From Pyrinomonadaceae bacterium (GTDB taxonomy: Bacteria > Acidobacteriota > Blastocatellia > Pyrinomonadales > Pyrinomonadaceae): a stretch of 50,391 nucleotides of DNA. Location of the stretch: positions 1 to 50,391 of the forward strand of contig JABDKD010000215.1 of NCBI GenBank assembly GCA_013003215.1, in the 5' to 3' direction. The notes under the pieces were generated by a model. The model ran no database searches and had not been told where the DNA came from. It saw only the letters and a program-made list of their open reading frames with translations. This document shows positions 25,840 through 35,284 of this stretch, piece after piece. Position numbers and translations under genes: made by a program. The first letter of the stretch is position 1. The number at the start of each line of letters is the position of its first letter.

Positions 25840-26898
25840 TTAATAAAAACCGCCAACTTCTTCTATTTCAAGGTTTATCTCATCATCAAGATCGTCAAAC
25901 GGGATCCTGCGCGAGGTTCCGCTAGGCTTCGGCGAGGGTTCCTTTGTTTCCGTCTTGAACGCTTTCTTGGGTTTTGCGGCGGGTGTTCGAGCCTGATTGT
26001 TCCATAGCTCTTCCCGGGCTTCCGGCGTGAGGACTCTTGATGTGCCAACGTCTTCCGCCTCGGGCGCATTGGCAACTATTTCCTGTTGTTCAGGCAGCAT
26101 ATCCAGGTTGTCAGCAACCTCTTCTATGACCTGTCTTCCGACAATCTGATCTCCAGCAGCATATGCGGAAAGCATGGCATTATCGCAGATGTTGTTTATC
26201 TGACGGGGAATACCTTCGGAGCACTGAAAGACGAAATCAATCGCTCCCGGTGTGAGTACGTTTGGCTGTTCCGAACCTGCAATCAAGAGCCGTTCGGTGA
26301 TATAGCGCTCAACTTCCTCTACATTCGGCAGTGAATGCATCTTGCATCGGAGAGCCACGCGCTGCTTGAGCTGCCTTAGGTTCGGCTGATTTAACTTGTC
26401 CCTCAACTCGGGTTGACCGGTAAGCACGATCTGGAGATGCTTCGCATTGTCGGACTCGAAATTCATAAGAAGCCGGATTTCTTCAAGTACGTAATCCGAG
26501 AGCTCATGTGCCTCGTCGATAATCAGAACCGTTCGAAGTCCGCGCCGGTGGCGGTCTTCGAGCACCCGGCCCATCTCGCTCAACAGTTCCGACTTATTGT
26601 CCCAGTCCTTGATCCCCAACATTTGGGTGACATGGTGATAGAACTCATCGATTGAAAGCCGCGGGTTGAAGACGTACGCCGCCAGTACACTGGAATCCAG
26701 CCTCCGCAGTATCCACCGCAATGCCGTCGTCTTTCCTGTCCCGACTTCTCCCGTTAGGACAATCAGACCTTTCGCGTTCTCCAATCCGTAGTACAAACTG
26801 GCCAAGACCTCGTTGTAACTCGGAGTGAAGACTATAAACCGCGGATCCGGTGTAAGGGTAAATGGTGTATCTTCAAGTCCGAAAAATTCTTTGTACAT
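25840..26898 (-). CDS. XrtA-associated ExeA-like AAA ATPase
   Basis: 352 residues. The start MYKEFFGLEDTPFTLTPDPRF is the signature of ExeA/GspA-like ATPases. Walker A LTGEVGTGKTT (about 50-57), Walker B TVLIIDEAHEL and sensor LTGQPELRDKL follow. The C-terminal ~80 residues are Pro/Lys-rich and probably disordered. In EPS/exosortase loci this ATPase is a regular member between the chain-length gene and the BY-kinase; its role is thought to be assembly-related but is not established. Confidence 0.92.
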   Translation of the reverse strand: MYKEFFGLEDTPFTLTPDPRFIVFTPSYNEVLASLYYGLENAKGLIVLTGEVGTGKTTALRWILRRLDSSVLAAYVFNPRLSIDEFYHHVTQMLGIKDWDNKSELLSEMGRVLEDRHRRGLRTVLIIDEAHELSDYVLEEIRLLMNFESDNAKHLQIVLTGQPELRDKLNQPNLRQLKQRVALRCKMHSLPNVEEVERYITERLLIAGSEQPNVLTPGAIDFVFQCSEGIPRQINNICDNAMLSAYAAGDQIVGRQVIEEVADNLDMLPEQQEIVANAPEAEDVGTSRVLTPEAREELWNNQARTPAAKPKKAFKTETKEPSPKPSGTSRRIPFDDLDDEINLEIEEVGGFY

Positions 26899-26942
26899 TG
26901 CTTTCTGCCTCTACTTCTAAACTAACCGGCCCAAAATGAGCC

Positions 26943-28601
26943 TTACGAAACCGCGCGTTCAAATACGCGGGAAAACTCTAAAACCATAATTATTACGGGT
27001 ATGGCCCCAATCGCTGCGCCAACTCCGGCAAGTACCTTCAACCAGTACGAACGTTTTTGCCATGCGATTTCACTGTGCGACAGCAACGGCGGAACCGATG
27101 CCAACAAAGGAAGACCCGTATAATGCTTCGCGTCATCAATGCTCTGAATCTTGAAAAGCTTGGGCAATTCAAAAAGTGCAGCTAGGAACAACCCGATAGC
27201 AAGACCCATGCCTGCGCCGAATCCCGTCAGCAACTCACGTTTCGGAGCAACGGGCGACTTGGGCAGGTTTGCAGGGTCTACAACCCTGATAGTTTCACCC
27301 TGCACATTTTTGTCGCGGTTCAACTGAAGTTCCGTATCGTTTTTCTTCTTGAGCAAGTCGTCATAAGATCGTTTTGCTGTCTGATACTGGTTATTGATCG
27401 ACTCCAAAGCGACCTTTACGCTCGGGATCGTATTGATCTTTGAATTCAATGTCGCAATTTGTGTGCTGTTCGTCTGAAGCTCTATGCGCTTCTGCGAAAC
27501 CTGGGAATCAATGCTGGCGATCTGACCTTCGATCTTCTCGCGCTGGATCATGAAACCTTGCTTCTGCATCTCAGCTTTCCGACTGCTCGACCTTTCAGCG
27601 CTTGCAACCCTGCTTTTGGCACTGGCGTTCAGTGCCGCGATTTCTGTTTCGATTGCCTTCAAACGCTCCTTCGTCTCAACAACTTTTGGCATCTTGTCCG
27701 TGTACTGCTTCTTCAGATTCACAAGACGCGCGTTCAATGTTGCCCGCTCTTTGACAAGATTTGCGTATACCGGCGTTTTTGAGACATCTGTCACATCCAC
27801 TAGCGTTTCGCGAATGTCTTTTTGCCCCAGATCCTCGACCAGCTTGATCTGTCGGTTGAGAGCTTGAATGTTGTCTCTAAGCCGACTCTTTTGAACATTT
27901 AGCGATTGAATATCCCGACTGAGGTTCTCTTCCCGCTTAGACAGGTTTTCAAGCTGTGCGATCAACCCACGGTCGTTTTCAGGAAGCGTGTCGACATTCG
28001 ACATCATTATGTTCAAACGCTGCTGTTCGAGAGCGTCCAGGGCCGCCTTCTTTTCACCCAACTGGGTTGCTAGAAAATCTCCTGTTTGTTTGGCGACCTG
28101 CTGCTGGTCAATTACCTGGGCGTTGACATACTTGCTCGCTAGTTCCGCCGTAACATTTCGTGCCGCTTCCGGAGTCCGGTCGCGATACGAAATGCGAAAG
28201 GCCGCGAGCTTTTCGTTATCCGTCTTCTCGAGATTTACATCGATGTTTTTCCTCATACGTTCGATGATCAACTCGGTCGGAACCCCCGCATTGCGCTCAA
28301 GTTCATAAAGCCTGTACTTTGCGATCATCGGCTCCAGTGAAGATCGGCTTAGAACTTCCTGGTTAATCGTCTCGATCCGCTGCGTTAAATCCGCATTCGT
28401 CATCGACTTCACAACGTCCTCGGAGATCGTTGGAGGCTTTACGGTTAGAATGGTCTTTGATTCATAGACGCTTGGGAGCTTGTAGACGACATACCCAATG
28501 GCAGCAGTCATTGTCAGCACAGGCAGCAGAATTAACCACTTGCGCCGTGTCAGCATCTTCCAGAAGTCACCTGCCGACCTTTGTCTAAATTCAACACTCA
28601 T
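26943..28601 (-). CDS. Wzz/GumC-type polysaccharide chain-length determinant
   Basis: 552 residues. An N-terminal Wzz domain with a first membrane helix (WLILLPVLTMTAAIGYVVY, 23-41) is followed by ~370 residues of periplasmic coiled coil. Then a Pro-rich motif (DPANLPKSPVAPKRELL) and a second membrane helix near 455 appear. A third hydrophobic helix sits at the C-terminus, an extra relative to classic Wzz. It should hold the BY-kinase at the inner membrane and set polymer length. GGGAG lies 7 nt before the ATG. Confidence 0.94.
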   Translation of the reverse strand: MSVEFRQRSAGDFWKMLTRRKWLILLPVLTMTAAIGYVVYKLPSVYESKTILTVKPPTISEDVVKSMTNADLTQRIETINQEVLSRSSLEPMIAKYRLYELERNAGVPTELIIERMRKNIDVNLEKTDNEKLAAFRISYRDRTPEAARNVTAELASKYVNAQVIDQQQVAKQTGDFLATQLGEKKAALDALEQQRLNIMMSNVDTLPENDRGLIAQLENLSKREENLSRDIQSLNVQKSRLRDNIQALNRQIKLVEDLGQKDIRETLVDVTDVSKTPVYANLVKERATLNARLVNLKKQYTDKMPKVVETKERLKAIETEIAALNASAKSRVASAERSSSRKAEMQKQGFMIQREKIEGQIASIDSQVSQKRIELQTNSTQIATLNSKINTIPSVKVALESINNQYQTAKRSYDDLLKKKNDTELQLNRDKNVQGETIRVVDPANLPKSPVAPKRELLTGFGAGMGLAIGLFLAALFELPKLFKIQSIDDAKHYTGLPLLASVPPLLSHSEIAWQKRSYWLKVLAGVGAAIGAIPVIIMVLEFSRVFERAVS

Positions 28602-28612
28602 CTCAAAACTCC

Positions 28613-28780
28613 CTATCCCTTCTCGCTAACTACCGTATCTTCAGTCCGTGAACCCTCGTGCGAATCCAAAATCCTTCTCAGCAACACCGATACGAGTATC
28701 ATCCCGACGCCAACGATAAGCAGACCCAACGAATCCGAAAGCCGGCCAATAACCAAATTGTTAACAATCCACAAGATCAC
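28613..28780 (-). CDS. Small single-helix membrane protein in the EPS operon (55 aa)
   Basis: A GTG start at 28780 lies one base after the stop of the TPR gene and is preceded by GGAGAAGG. The 55-residue product begins ILWIVNNLVIGRLSDSLG. It has one strong membrane helix (LLIVGVGMILVSVLL) and ends in a charged tail (RRILDSHEGSRTEDTVVSEKG). It ends 11 nt before the Wzz/GumC start. Length, tight spacing, a good ribosome site and a sensible helix-plus-tail composition argue that it is real. I do not recognise a family; a small partner of the polysaccharide machinery is a guess from position. Confidence 0.65.
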   Translation of the reverse strand: MILWIVNNLVIGRLSDSLGLLIVGVGMILVSVLLRRILDSHEGSRTEDTVVSEKG

Positions 28781-28781
28781 C

Positions 28782-31160
28782 TTAGCCTTCTCCTAAAATC
28801 TCTTTTGCGCTTTGCAGCTCCTTCGAACTGAACTGTTCTTTCCCCGAACTCAACGCCACCGCAACTTCGCGCTTTCCGGCGTCCTTTTCACCCGCCGAAT
28901 GCAGCGCAAGACCAAGCCTTAGGCGGTACCCGGGATTGGCCGAACGACCTTCCCTTTGGGCTTCAGTGGCATCCAGAGCAACAGCTTGTCTGAATTGCTC
29001 AACTGCCTGGTCCTTAAAACCTTTTTTCAAATAGACCCAACCCAACGTGTCGTAGTAACTCGAGATCCTCGGATTCATTTTCGTTACATCACGCGCCAGT
29101 CTCATCGCCTCATCGAGGTTTCCTTTGCCGGTATCCGCGATCAACCAGGCCAGGTTGTTTGCCGCAATGGCAGTATCCGGGTTCATCTCAAGAGCCTTTC
29201 GATAGTGCTTCTCGGCCTCGTCATATTTTCCGCGGCCATCCTCGAGCATTCCGATGAGAGTGTATACGGACGCAGAGGGCTTCTTCTCGACGACTTTTTG
29301 ATACTGGGCAATCGCACTGTCTGTCTGATTTTTCGCGATGAGGATCGCCGCGTACGCTGAATACGAAGGAAGGTAGTTCTCATCCTTCTCTATCGATTTC
29401 TTGAGCTCGGTTTCCGCTTTACCGGAATCTCCGGCGGCGGTATGGATTTCAGACTTGAGGAAATGAAATGCTGCTGCGAGCGATTTATCGTCACCTGCTT
29501 GCTTTAAAACCGTTTCAACCCTCGCATTCGCCTTTTCAAATTCGCCGGCACGGTTGAGCACAGCTACAAGACCGGTCAAAGCGTCAAAACTCTTCTTATC
29601 CAAATCCAGCGCATCGGAATACAGCTTCGTAGCGGTTTCCCAATCTTTCATCGCGACATAGGCCTTCGCGAGGTTCACCTTAGCACTTGCTGATTCAGGG
29701 GAAATCTCTGCGACCAGTTGAAGATCCTTTAATGCTTCCTCAGTTTCTCCCAGCTGAAGATTCGCAAGCCCTCTTGAAGTGAGTCCGTTTACCCGGAGCT
29801 GTTCATTTTCGCGGGCCTTGAACGCATCCGTCGGAAATGTTCTCTCCGTGCGGAAAACAAGAAGATTTGCCTCGCGTCTCGCTTCTTCGGGATTACCGGA
29901 AGCGAAAGCTGCCTGAATCTTTAACAATGAGGATTTTCTAAAGCTTGGGTGATATTTTTCTATGTCACCAATAAAAGCCTTCGCCTGATCCACCTGCCCC
30001 ACTGCGAGCCTCGCCTGGGTCATGTAATAGAGTCCGTCTCTCAGACTTGGTTGCTTCTTTAGTACTTCCTCAAGATCTTTTACAGATTCCTCGGGACTGC
30101 CGTCGACCAGCTTTGAACGGGCACGAAGCATCAATGCTTCAGCATCCTGATCGTTTACCGATAGCAGTTTTTCGAGCTCCGTATTAACTTTGGGAAAGTC
30201 CTTCTTGTTGAGATAGATTTCCGCCAATGCGTAGCGGGCACGCGCGTAATCTTCCGATTCCGTCAGGATCTCTTTAAAAACGCCAATCGCATTCTTGTCC
30301 TGACCGACCAGCGCGAAGAATTCCCCAAGATCCATTCGGCTCTCCGCACTGTTGCTTTGCACTTCTACCAAATCCCTGTATTTAGCTTCAGCCCTCTTAA
30401 ATTTCTTGGTGGTCACATAATAAGAAGCAATTGCCAGACCGGCCTCGATACTTTTAGGCTCTGCCTTAACCGCCTTTCTGAACTGCTCTTCGGCTACTTC
30501 GGATTGACCGGTGTAGGTTAGGAACCTTCCGTATTCGATGTAGCCTATAGCTCTTTTCGGAGCGACCTCGATCGCTTCCTGTATGGTCGATTCGGCATCT
30601 TCAGCCTTTTTGACCTTCATGAAATATCGCGAGAGCGCAAGATAAGACTCGGAACGCTTGGGATCTAACTTGATTGCATGTCTAAGGACATCGACAACTT
30701 CTTTCTCGCTCCTGTCCTGGGCAGAAAGAATACTTGCCTTAAGAATGTGGCCTTCGATGAAGTTCTTGTTCTGTTTAAGGATGTCGTCCCGAATCCTTTC
30801 TGCGTCCTGAATCTGAGGCGGATAAAAGAGGAGGTAATAGTTCCCCAACTTTGCCTTAGCCTGCAGATTGTCAGGAGCCAGGTCGGCCACCCTTCGGAGT
30901 GCTTCGATCGTCTCCAGAAACTTCTCCTGACTCTCGTAAGCACGGGCAAGCCCCCACTGGGCTTCAGCAGATGTCTCGTCAATGTCCGCTGCAGCCCTGA
31001 ATTGCATCAGGGCGGCTTCGTACCGTCTTTCTTTTAGGAATTTTTCACCTCGTTCGAGGTGGCTTTCGAGGGTCTGACCGCAGGATGCGAAGAGAATCAG
31101 CGAACCGATCAATACGGTCAACAATAGATTTTTCGGGCTTTGGCACTCTCTATATTTCAT
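28782..31160 (-). CDS. TPR-repeat lipoprotein of the PrsT type
   Basis: 792 residues from the ATG at 31160 (a TTG five codons earlier is also in frame). A lipoprotein signal ends LILFASC. The rest is at least 18 tetratricopeptide repeats with the A-x(3)-G-x(2)-Y / A-x(3)-F/L-x-P pattern. Examples are YEAALMQFRAAADID, YDEAEKHYRKALEMNPDTA and DQAVEQFRQAVALD. Such a lipoprotein, of similar length, is a standard member of PEP-CTERM/exosortase A EPS loci. It probably scaffolds the periplasmic side of assembly. It is the first gene of the main EPS unit. Confidence 0.9.
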   Translation of the reverse strand: MKYRECQSPKNLLLTVLIGSLILFASCGQTLESHLERGEKFLKERRYEAALMQFRAAADIDETSAEAQWGLARAYESQEKFLETIEALRRVADLAPDNLQAKAKLGNYYLLFYPPQIQDAERIRDDILKQNKNFIEGHILKASILSAQDRSEKEVVDVLRHAIKLDPKRSESYLALSRYFMKVKKAEDAESTIQEAIEVAPKRAIGYIEYGRFLTYTGQSEVAEEQFRKAVKAEPKSIEAGLAIASYYVTTKKFKRAEAKYRDLVEVQSNSAESRMDLGEFFALVGQDKNAIGVFKEILTESEDYARARYALAEIYLNKKDFPKVNTELEKLLSVNDQDAEALMLRARSKLVDGSPEESVKDLEEVLKKQPSLRDGLYYMTQARLAVGQVDQAKAFIGDIEKYHPSFRKSSLLKIQAAFASGNPEEARREANLLVFRTERTFPTDAFKARENEQLRVNGLTSRGLANLQLGETEEALKDLQLVAEISPESASAKVNLAKAYVAMKDWETATKLYSDALDLDKKSFDALTGLVAVLNRAGEFEKANARVETVLKQAGDDKSLAAAFHFLKSEIHTAAGDSGKAETELKKSIEKDENYLPSYSAYAAILIAKNQTDSAIAQYQKVVEKKPSASVYTLIGMLEDGRGKYDEAEKHYRKALEMNPDTAIAANNLAWLIADTGKGNLDEAMRLARDVTKMNPRISSYYDTLGWVYLKKGFKDQAVEQFRQAVALDATEAQREGRSANPGYRLRLGLALHSAGEKDAGKREVAVALSSGKEQFSSKELQSAKEILGEG

Positions 31161-31458
31161 CTGAATAATCTTCAAACATTTGAAAAACTGAAAGTCAGGG
31201 CATTTGACTATCGATTCCTCAAAATCTCTCTTAAAACTGTCAAAAAGGGGGCAATCCTTTTTGACTTTAAAAAATTTTCAATCGCTTTTGAGCGTTGCTG
31301 CCGCTTATCCGGCGGCACTAGGAAAAAACATCCAATGCTGCACGATTTTCAGAAAAATCTTGTAATTTGTTCAATTACTTAATTTAGGGCGCGAAAATGC
31401 TGATCTTCGAAACGCGAGATTCCTCTTGTTGAGCCAATTTTATGGGGTAACGAGGGGG
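31161..31458 (-). promoter_or_regulatory. ~290-nt structured 5' leader of the EPS operon
   Basis: No ORF of quality lies here. On the sense (minus) strand I see TGCCGC-(7 nt)-GCGGCA, then CGCT-CAAA-AGCG followed by ATTGAAAATTTTTT, then GTCAAAAAGG-ATTGCCC-CCTTTTTGAC (31239-31265) followed by AGTTTT. The last two resemble intrinsic terminators. The leader could act in transcription attenuation. It does not match a riboswitch class I can recognise. Confidence 0.45.
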
Positions 31459-31486
31459 ATTATAGCCTAGATTACACGCTTAGCAA
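31459..31486 (-). promoter_or_regulatory. Sigma-70-type promoter of the EPS operon
   Basis: Minus strand TTGCTA (31481-31486), 16-nt spacer, TATAAT (31459-31464). It begins right after the exosortase stop and would give a transcript starting near 31452. Confidence 0.6.
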
Positions 31487-31491
31487 AGAGT

Positions 31492-33078
31492 CTATTCAGG
31501 TACAAACGCCGAAAGATCATCGGACAGACTGGCGGACAATTCAATGGCGGCTTCTGTTGCTTCTTCTTCAGAACCTCCAACGGGCGTCATCACACGAACC
31601 ATCGCCCCATCCGAACGGCGCCGCATCACGCTGTCCAAAACCGTATACACCTTGTCGTAGTACTCACTCGCCTGCGTCCGACCGCGGCCCTGGTACCAAT
31701 ACACCATTACTTCTTTGTATTTCCCGTTCTGAATAATGTACCTGTTGGCCTCAAACGTGCGGCCTGATTTTGTCGTGATCTGAAGAATCTCAGGCTTTAT
31801 CATCTCCCATCCGGATCCGGGCAGACAGTTTTGAGGGCTATGATATGTCGCGCCGGTTTTCTGTGACGCGTAGTATCCGACATAGACGTTGGCAAGTCTC
31901 CCGTCTCTTACGTATTCCCGCATCACGTAGTCAGACGTTTTTAGAACGATTTCAGTTTCCTCTGAAAACTTGATGTTGTCACCTTTCTGATTCCACTCGC
32001 CCAATTTCGAAGGCATTGAGGCCAGCTGTTCACGCTGAACCGGAACCTCGCCCCTGTTCTCAAACCAGTTGATGAACAGGCCGCCAGTCAGTAGCACTGC
32101 AATCAGAGACCAGTATGCGGCCGGTCCGGCTTTTGATCTCAAAACCTGAGTTTCGGCTGAATCCCCTGAGCACGGTGTCTTGCCCAAAATCTTTTTCAGA
32201 ACAAGATTAAAGCCGAGCAAAAGCAACAAGGCTATCAGGTAAACGAGCCAACCTGAAACCTCGTGGATTGTACTTTCTGTAGCCTTTATTCCGTAATGAT
32301 AAGTAAGCACACCGGTTGCGGTAACCCGGCCGGCATTTGTAATTACGGCGATCGGAACGGCCGAGATCATAAGGATCAGGCCTCTCCAGAAATCCCTGTT
32401 CGTCAAGAATGCCGCCCAGGATCCGGGTTTAACGAAATCGCGTTCTCGCGTGAAGAACACAAGAATCAAACCCAGTGCCATGAGAGTCATCAATGACCTG
32501 ATCCCGCTACACGCCTCAACAACCTCCAATGCGATTACCTGTACGAGTCCTTCCGGCAGGATCTCTATGACATTTCCTTTTCGCACTGTTGGAACACCAA
32601 AAACACGTATTCCCCAGACCGCGAACCTGGACGCGTAGATCTGCAGTGGAAAAGCTACTTTATTAAAAATAATCTGCGGGATTGGGATCGCAAGCAGGAA
32701 TAGTATGAAAGGCACTGCGAGCGCCCTATACAGCTGAACGCCAAAAAAATAAACAATAAGGCCCGCGAGCATCATCAATAGCGAGACCCTCTGGACAAAT
32801 AGTTCCGCACCCAGCGAACCGGCAAGCAGCATTCCCAGAGCAACTACCACTATTGAACCGCCCAACCATATCGCAGGTGACCGCTCAAGCGCTGAAATCG
32901 CCTCTCTTCTGATCCAAATTATGTAAACGATTACAAAGGGAATCAGCAACCCGTGCGAATAGTTATCATCTGTCCACCAATGCCCGGTTAAGCGCTGAAT
33001 CACAACTGCGTAAAGAAACGCGACCGCCAGCGCTACCAGCCCGGCTTTCCAATAGGTTTTCAGATCAATGGCACTCAT
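31492..33078 (-). CDS. xrtA: Exosortase XrtA fused to EpsI domain
   Basis: 528 residues. Residues 1-295 are an eight-helix exosortase with the catalytic triad in its usual contexts: Cys190 (VEACSGIRS), Arg251 ([11 protein letters not shown]) and His272 (STIHEVSGW). After a linker and one more helix, residues ~345-520 form an EpsI/DUF3485 domain ([29 protein letters not shown]). Exosortases cleave and anchor or glycosylate C-terminal PEP-CTERM tails in transit through the inner membrane; EpsI is an EPS-locus protein of unclear role, often a separate gene. No PEP-CTERM substrate is visible in the window. It lies between the polyprenyl synthase gene and the EPS promoter. Confidence 0.94.
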   Translation of the reverse strand: MSAIDLKTYWKAGLVALAVAFLYAVVIQRLTGHWWTDDNYSHGLLIPFVIVYIIWIRREAISALERSPAIWLGGSIVVVALGMLLAGSLGAELFVQRVSLLMMLAGLIVYFFGVQLYRALAVPFILFLLAIPIPQIIFNKVAFPLQIYASRFAVWGIRVFGVPTVRKGNVIEILPEGLVQVIALEVVEACSGIRSLMTLMALGLILVFFTRERDFVKPGSWAAFLTNRDFWRGLILMISAVPIAVITNAGRVTATGVLTYHYGIKATESTIHEVSGWLVYLIALLLLLGFNLVLKKILGKTPCSGDSAETQVLRSKAGPAAYWSLIAVLLTGGLFINWFENRGEVPVQREQLASMPSKLGEWNQKGDNIKFSEETEIVLKTSDYVMREYVRDGRLANVYVGYYASQKTGATYHSPQNCLPGSGWEMIKPEILQITTKSGRTFEANRYIIQNGKYKEVMVYWYQGRGRTQASEYYDKVYTVLDSVMRRRSDGAMVRVMTPVGGSEEEATEAAIELSASLSDDLSAFVPE

Positions 33079-33156
33079 TTAATACATTCCGCTAAAATTG
33101 CTTCACGGGTTGTAAACAAGCAATAGGCCCTGATTTCCGAAGGAAACCCGGCAAAC

Positions 33157-34053
33157 TCAAAATGTGCGGTGCAGCACATAATCCGCAATCGACTTCAGGA
33201 GCTCTGAATTATTGATCAATTCCAGCTCTTTGATCGCCTGACTATAGACGTCGCCCGCTAACTCCCTCGATTTCTCAATACCGTAAATCGAGGGATAAGT
33301 TGCCTTTTCAACAGATTCATCTTTTCCGGCCGTTTTACCCAAAACATCCGTAGTTTGAGTTACATCCAGGAGGTCATCGGTAATTTGATAAAGCAACCCC
33401 AGCATTTCGGCGAATTTCGCAACCTTATCCTGTGTCGCTTTATCCGTTCTGGCGATTACCGCCCCTGCACGCGCGGAAGCGGCAATCATGGCGCCGGTCT
33501 TCTTCTGGTGGATTTCTTTTAATAGTTCCGCCGAAATCTCGATCCCTTCGGACGAGAGATCCATTTGCTGCCCTGCCGCCATGCCGGTTGGAGTTCCGGC
33601 CGCAACGGCAAGGTCTGTGATAAGCCGTACACGGGTTTCGCTGGAAAGGCGCTCGTCCGCCGCAACAATCTTGAACGCAAGCGCCTGAAGCACATCACCC
33701 GCAAGAATGGCAGTAGCCTCCCCAAACTTTACATGACAGGTAGGAACGCCTCTTCTCAGATTGTCGTCATCCATCGCCGGAAGGTCATCATGTATGAGGG
33801 AATATGTATGGATCATCTCAACCGCGGCGGCATAGGTGACCAATCTCGCTCTATCGGCGCCCAATGCCTCTCCCACAGCAAAAACCAGTGCCGGCCGAAA
33901 TCTCTTCCCCCCGGCAAAAATGCTGTGCCTGATCGCCTCATGAAGTACGTACGGCTCCTCATGAGCCGGAGGAAGGAGGCGGTCAAGTTCTTCATCTACC
34001 TCCTTCGCAGAAGCTCGCAGGAATGTCTTCAAATCGTATTTCTCTGGGACCAT
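33157..34053 (-). CDS. Polyprenyl (farnesyl/geranylgeranyl) diphosphate synthase
   Basis: 298 residues. GGKRFRP, first Asp-rich motif LIHDDLPAMDDDNLRRG and second Asp-rich motif ITDDLLDVTQ followed by LGKTAGKD. The two residues between the DD pair and the rest (DDLPAMDDD) are typical of bacterial IspA-type short-chain synthases. It condenses IPP with allylic diphosphates to C15 or C20 chains, feeding undecaprenyl and quinone synthesis. Placement before xrtA may supply lipid carrier for the EPS genes, but this is inferred. Confidence 0.93.
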   Translation of the reverse strand: MVPEKYDLKTFLRASAKEVDEELDRLLPPAHEEPYVLHEAIRHSIFAGGKRFRPALVFAVGEALGADRARLVTYAAAVEMIHTYSLIHDDLPAMDDDNLRRGVPTCHVKFGEATAILAGDVLQALAFKIVAADERLSSETRVRLITDLAVAAGTPTGMAAGQQMDLSSEGIEISAELLKEIHQKKTGAMIAASARAGAVIARTDKATQDKVAKFAEMLGLLYQITDDLLDVTQTTDVLGKTAGKDESVEKATYPSIYGIEKSRELAGDVYSQAIKELELINNSELLKSIADYVLHRTF

Positions 34054-34111
34054 TTAGAATAATTCTCGAACAATTCGGCGCAATCGGCAACATTCGGATG
34101 CAAACCCACGA

Positions 34112-35284
34112 TTATTCAACGGGAACAAGTTTAAGAAGCCGGTCGTCCTCATCTGCAGGCTCACCTCTGCCATCCCGGTTCGATGTCGTAAAATAGATTG
34201 CTCCTTCCGGGCCCTGCGCTATATCCCTAATGCGGCCAAACTGTTTTTCAAGAAGAACCTCCTGAGCGACCGGTTTGGCGCCTTCAAATTCGACCCGGTA
34301 AAGGGCCTTTCCTTTTAGCGCGCCAAAAAAGAAATTTCCTTTGAATGCCGGGAAAAGGCCTCCGGTGTAGAACATCGCACTTCCTGGAGCAACCGCGGGC
34401 GAATACTCCACCAGCGGCGATTCCATTCCCACTTTCTTCATCTTGTGACTGATCTTTGCCCAACCATAATTCTTCCCTTTCTCAACCAGGTTTATCTCGT
34501 CGCCGCCGGTTCTTTTTTTGAAAAGTGACACGCCGTCTATGAAGCTCGGGCCATGCTCAGTTTGAAACATACGACCGGATCCCGGCTGCCATGCAATTCC
34601 CTGCGCGTTTCGATGTCCGTAGCTCCAAATCTCCCTACGTGCACCGGGCGTATCATAAAACGGATTATCCGTTGGAATCGTACCGTCGTCGTTCAGTCTT
34701 AACGTCTTACCGCTAATGGATTTAAGTCGTTGGGCATTCTTCTGTTTCCGGGCGTCCCCGGTTGTGATGTAAAGCTTCCCGTCAGGACCAAATGCCAGCC
34801 GTGTTCCGGCATGATACTTTGCTGCGGGTATTTTTTCGATAATTGTTTTGGGCTCCACTAATCTTCGCTCATCGAAGCGGTATCGGGAAACGCGTACGAA
34901 TTTATCGTCCCTTTGTTTGTAAACGTAAGCGAGATAAACAAAGCTGTTCGACCGATGTTGAGGGTGAAGGACCATTCCCATGAGACCGTTCTCACCCTTT
35001 GTGTATAAATTCGACAAAGTAAGGGCAGGCTCACTCAAGAGCGTTCCGTCTTCAATTATCCTGACGCGGCCCGGCCTTTCCGTTACGAGAATCGTGTCGG
35101 CTGCAGGAAACGCAATCGACCACGGTACGACAAGTCCGACAGCAACCGTTTCTACCTTAAAACTTTCCTTCGCGGCCGAAGTTCGTAAATCATCGTCATC
35201 CAGAGTTTGAGCAGTTACAAGTTCCGGAATCGCAAAAACAAGAATCAGCGAGGTCAAAAGATATCTCAAATTTTTCGTACTCAT
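34112..35284 (-). CDS. Secreted PQQ-dependent aldose sugar dehydrogenase-like protein
   Basis: 390 residues with a signal peptide (LLTSLILVFAIPELVTAQ). The glucose/sorbosone dehydrogenase six-bladed propeller has VVPWSIAFP, LVTERPGRVRI, GENGLMGMVLHP, GRLAFGPDGKLYITTGD (as RLAFGPDGKLYITTGD), SYGHRNAQGIAWQP, TEHGP and a C-terminal IRDIAQGPEGAIYFTTSN. Members such as YliI oxidise aldoses in the periplasm using PQQ. No PQQ biosynthesis genes are in the window. Its start overlaps the stop of the serine hydrolase gene in ATGA, so the two are coupled. Confidence 0.92.
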   Translation of the reverse strand: MSTKNLRYLLTSLILVFAIPELVTAQTLDDDDLRTSAAKESFKVETVAVGLVVPWSIAFPAADTILVTERPGRVRIIEDGTLLSEPALTLSNLYTKGENGLMGMVLHPQHRSNSFVYLAYVYKQRDDKFVRVSRYRFDERRLVEPKTIIEKIPAAKYHAGTRLAFGPDGKLYITTGDARKQKNAQRLKSISGKTLRLNDDGTIPTDNPFYDTPGARREIWSYGHRNAQGIAWQPGSGRMFQTEHGPSFIDGVSLFKKRTGGDEINLVEKGKNYGWAKISHKMKKVGMESPLVEYSPAVAPGSAMFYTGGLFPAFKGNFFFGALKGKALYRVEFEGAKPVAQEVLLEKQFGRIRDIAQGPEGAIYFTTSNRDGRGEPADEDDRLLKLVPVE

